Of a DNA stretch of 6,385 nt, positions 6,313-6,385 are shown in pieces. Location of the stretch: the NCBI GenBank assembly GCA_964596115.1, contig CAZQRW010000077.1, forward strand, positions 1 to 6,385. Direction: 5' to 3'. Made by a program: the position numbers and the translations under genes. The notes below the pieces were generated by a model. That model saw only the letters and a program-made list of their open reading frames with translations, was not told the DNA's origin and did not search any database. The stretch comes from CAZQRW01 sp964596115 (GTDB taxonomy: Bacteria; Hydrothermota; UBA3072; B12-G15). Position 1 is the first letter of the stretch. Each line of letters opens with the position of its first letter.

Positions 6313-6385
6313 CTTTTTTCCTTTTGCCTTTCATCCTCCTTTACCTTGCTTATCTTCTTGCTTCTCTCCTACCTCGCTTCTCTCC
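6313..6385. repeat. Pyrimidine-rich degenerate repeat tract, right edge
   Basis: The plus strand is almost all C/T. ACCTTG at 6343-6348 and ACCTCG at 6371-6376 are 28 bases apart, the same spacing as in the left tract. The 19-mer at 6361-6379 matches 11-29 at 18 positions in direct orientation. The tract lies upstream of the minus-strand promoter and runs off the window. No gene is seen in it. Confidence 0.6.

Noticed and set aside
6302..6334. Minus-strand 10-codon ORF MKGKRKKVIF in the right-hand tract, just after AAAGGAGG.
   Set aside because: The ribosome site abuts the ATG with no spacer, the frame is very short and purine-rich by composition, and it lies upstream of the predicted promoter.

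Overview
The window looks like AT-rich chromosomal DNA from a diderm (outer-membrane-bearing) bacterium. It carries an outer-membrane beta-barrel ending in a C-terminal Phe, and a large secreted repeat protein ending in a FlgD-like / type IX-style sorting domain. Very short hydrophobic leaders, strong AGGAGG ribosome sites and this C-terminal domain fit the FCB-related candidate phyla (WOR-3/Stahlbacteria or Hydrothermae-like). That placement is an inference and no marker gene is present.

Layout. Bases 1-60 are a pyrimidine-rich non-coding tract. A near-consensus promoter (TTGACA-N16-TATTAT, preceded by an A-tract) sits at 97-124 and is overlapped by a perfect 9-bp inverted repeat that is a likely operator. 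It drives a plus-strand run of four genes: a YtrA-type GntR repressor (131-511), a DUF4097-type 'toast-rack' protein fused to an Omp85-like outer-membrane barrel (558-2180), a divergent small exported beta-rich protein (2182-2832), and a second toast-rack-type exported protein (2843-3607). The three downstream genes are separated by 1 and 10 bases and share an N-terminal strand motif. Bases 3608-3698 are a short convergent spacer with a possible terminator hairpin. From 6248 down to 3699, on the minus strand, lies an 849-residue secreted protein with fourteen ~53-residue beta repeats and a C-terminal sorting-type domain, under its own TTGACA promoter. Bases 6313-6385 are again pyrimidine-rich and carry an 18/19 copy of the 19-mer found at the left edge.

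Working model (inference). The GntR repressor responds to an unknown envelope or metabolite signal and represses its own promoter. Release would produce three exported proteins of the toast-rack/adhesin superfamily, one anchored in the outer membrane by its barrel. The family is known from Psp/Lia-type envelope-stress systems, but here there is no PspC, LiaI/LiaF membrane segment, ABC transporter or histidine kinase. This may be an outer-membrane version of such a system and is the most interesting item in the window. The convergent propeller-like protein is a separate transcription unit, and no functional link to the operon is visible.
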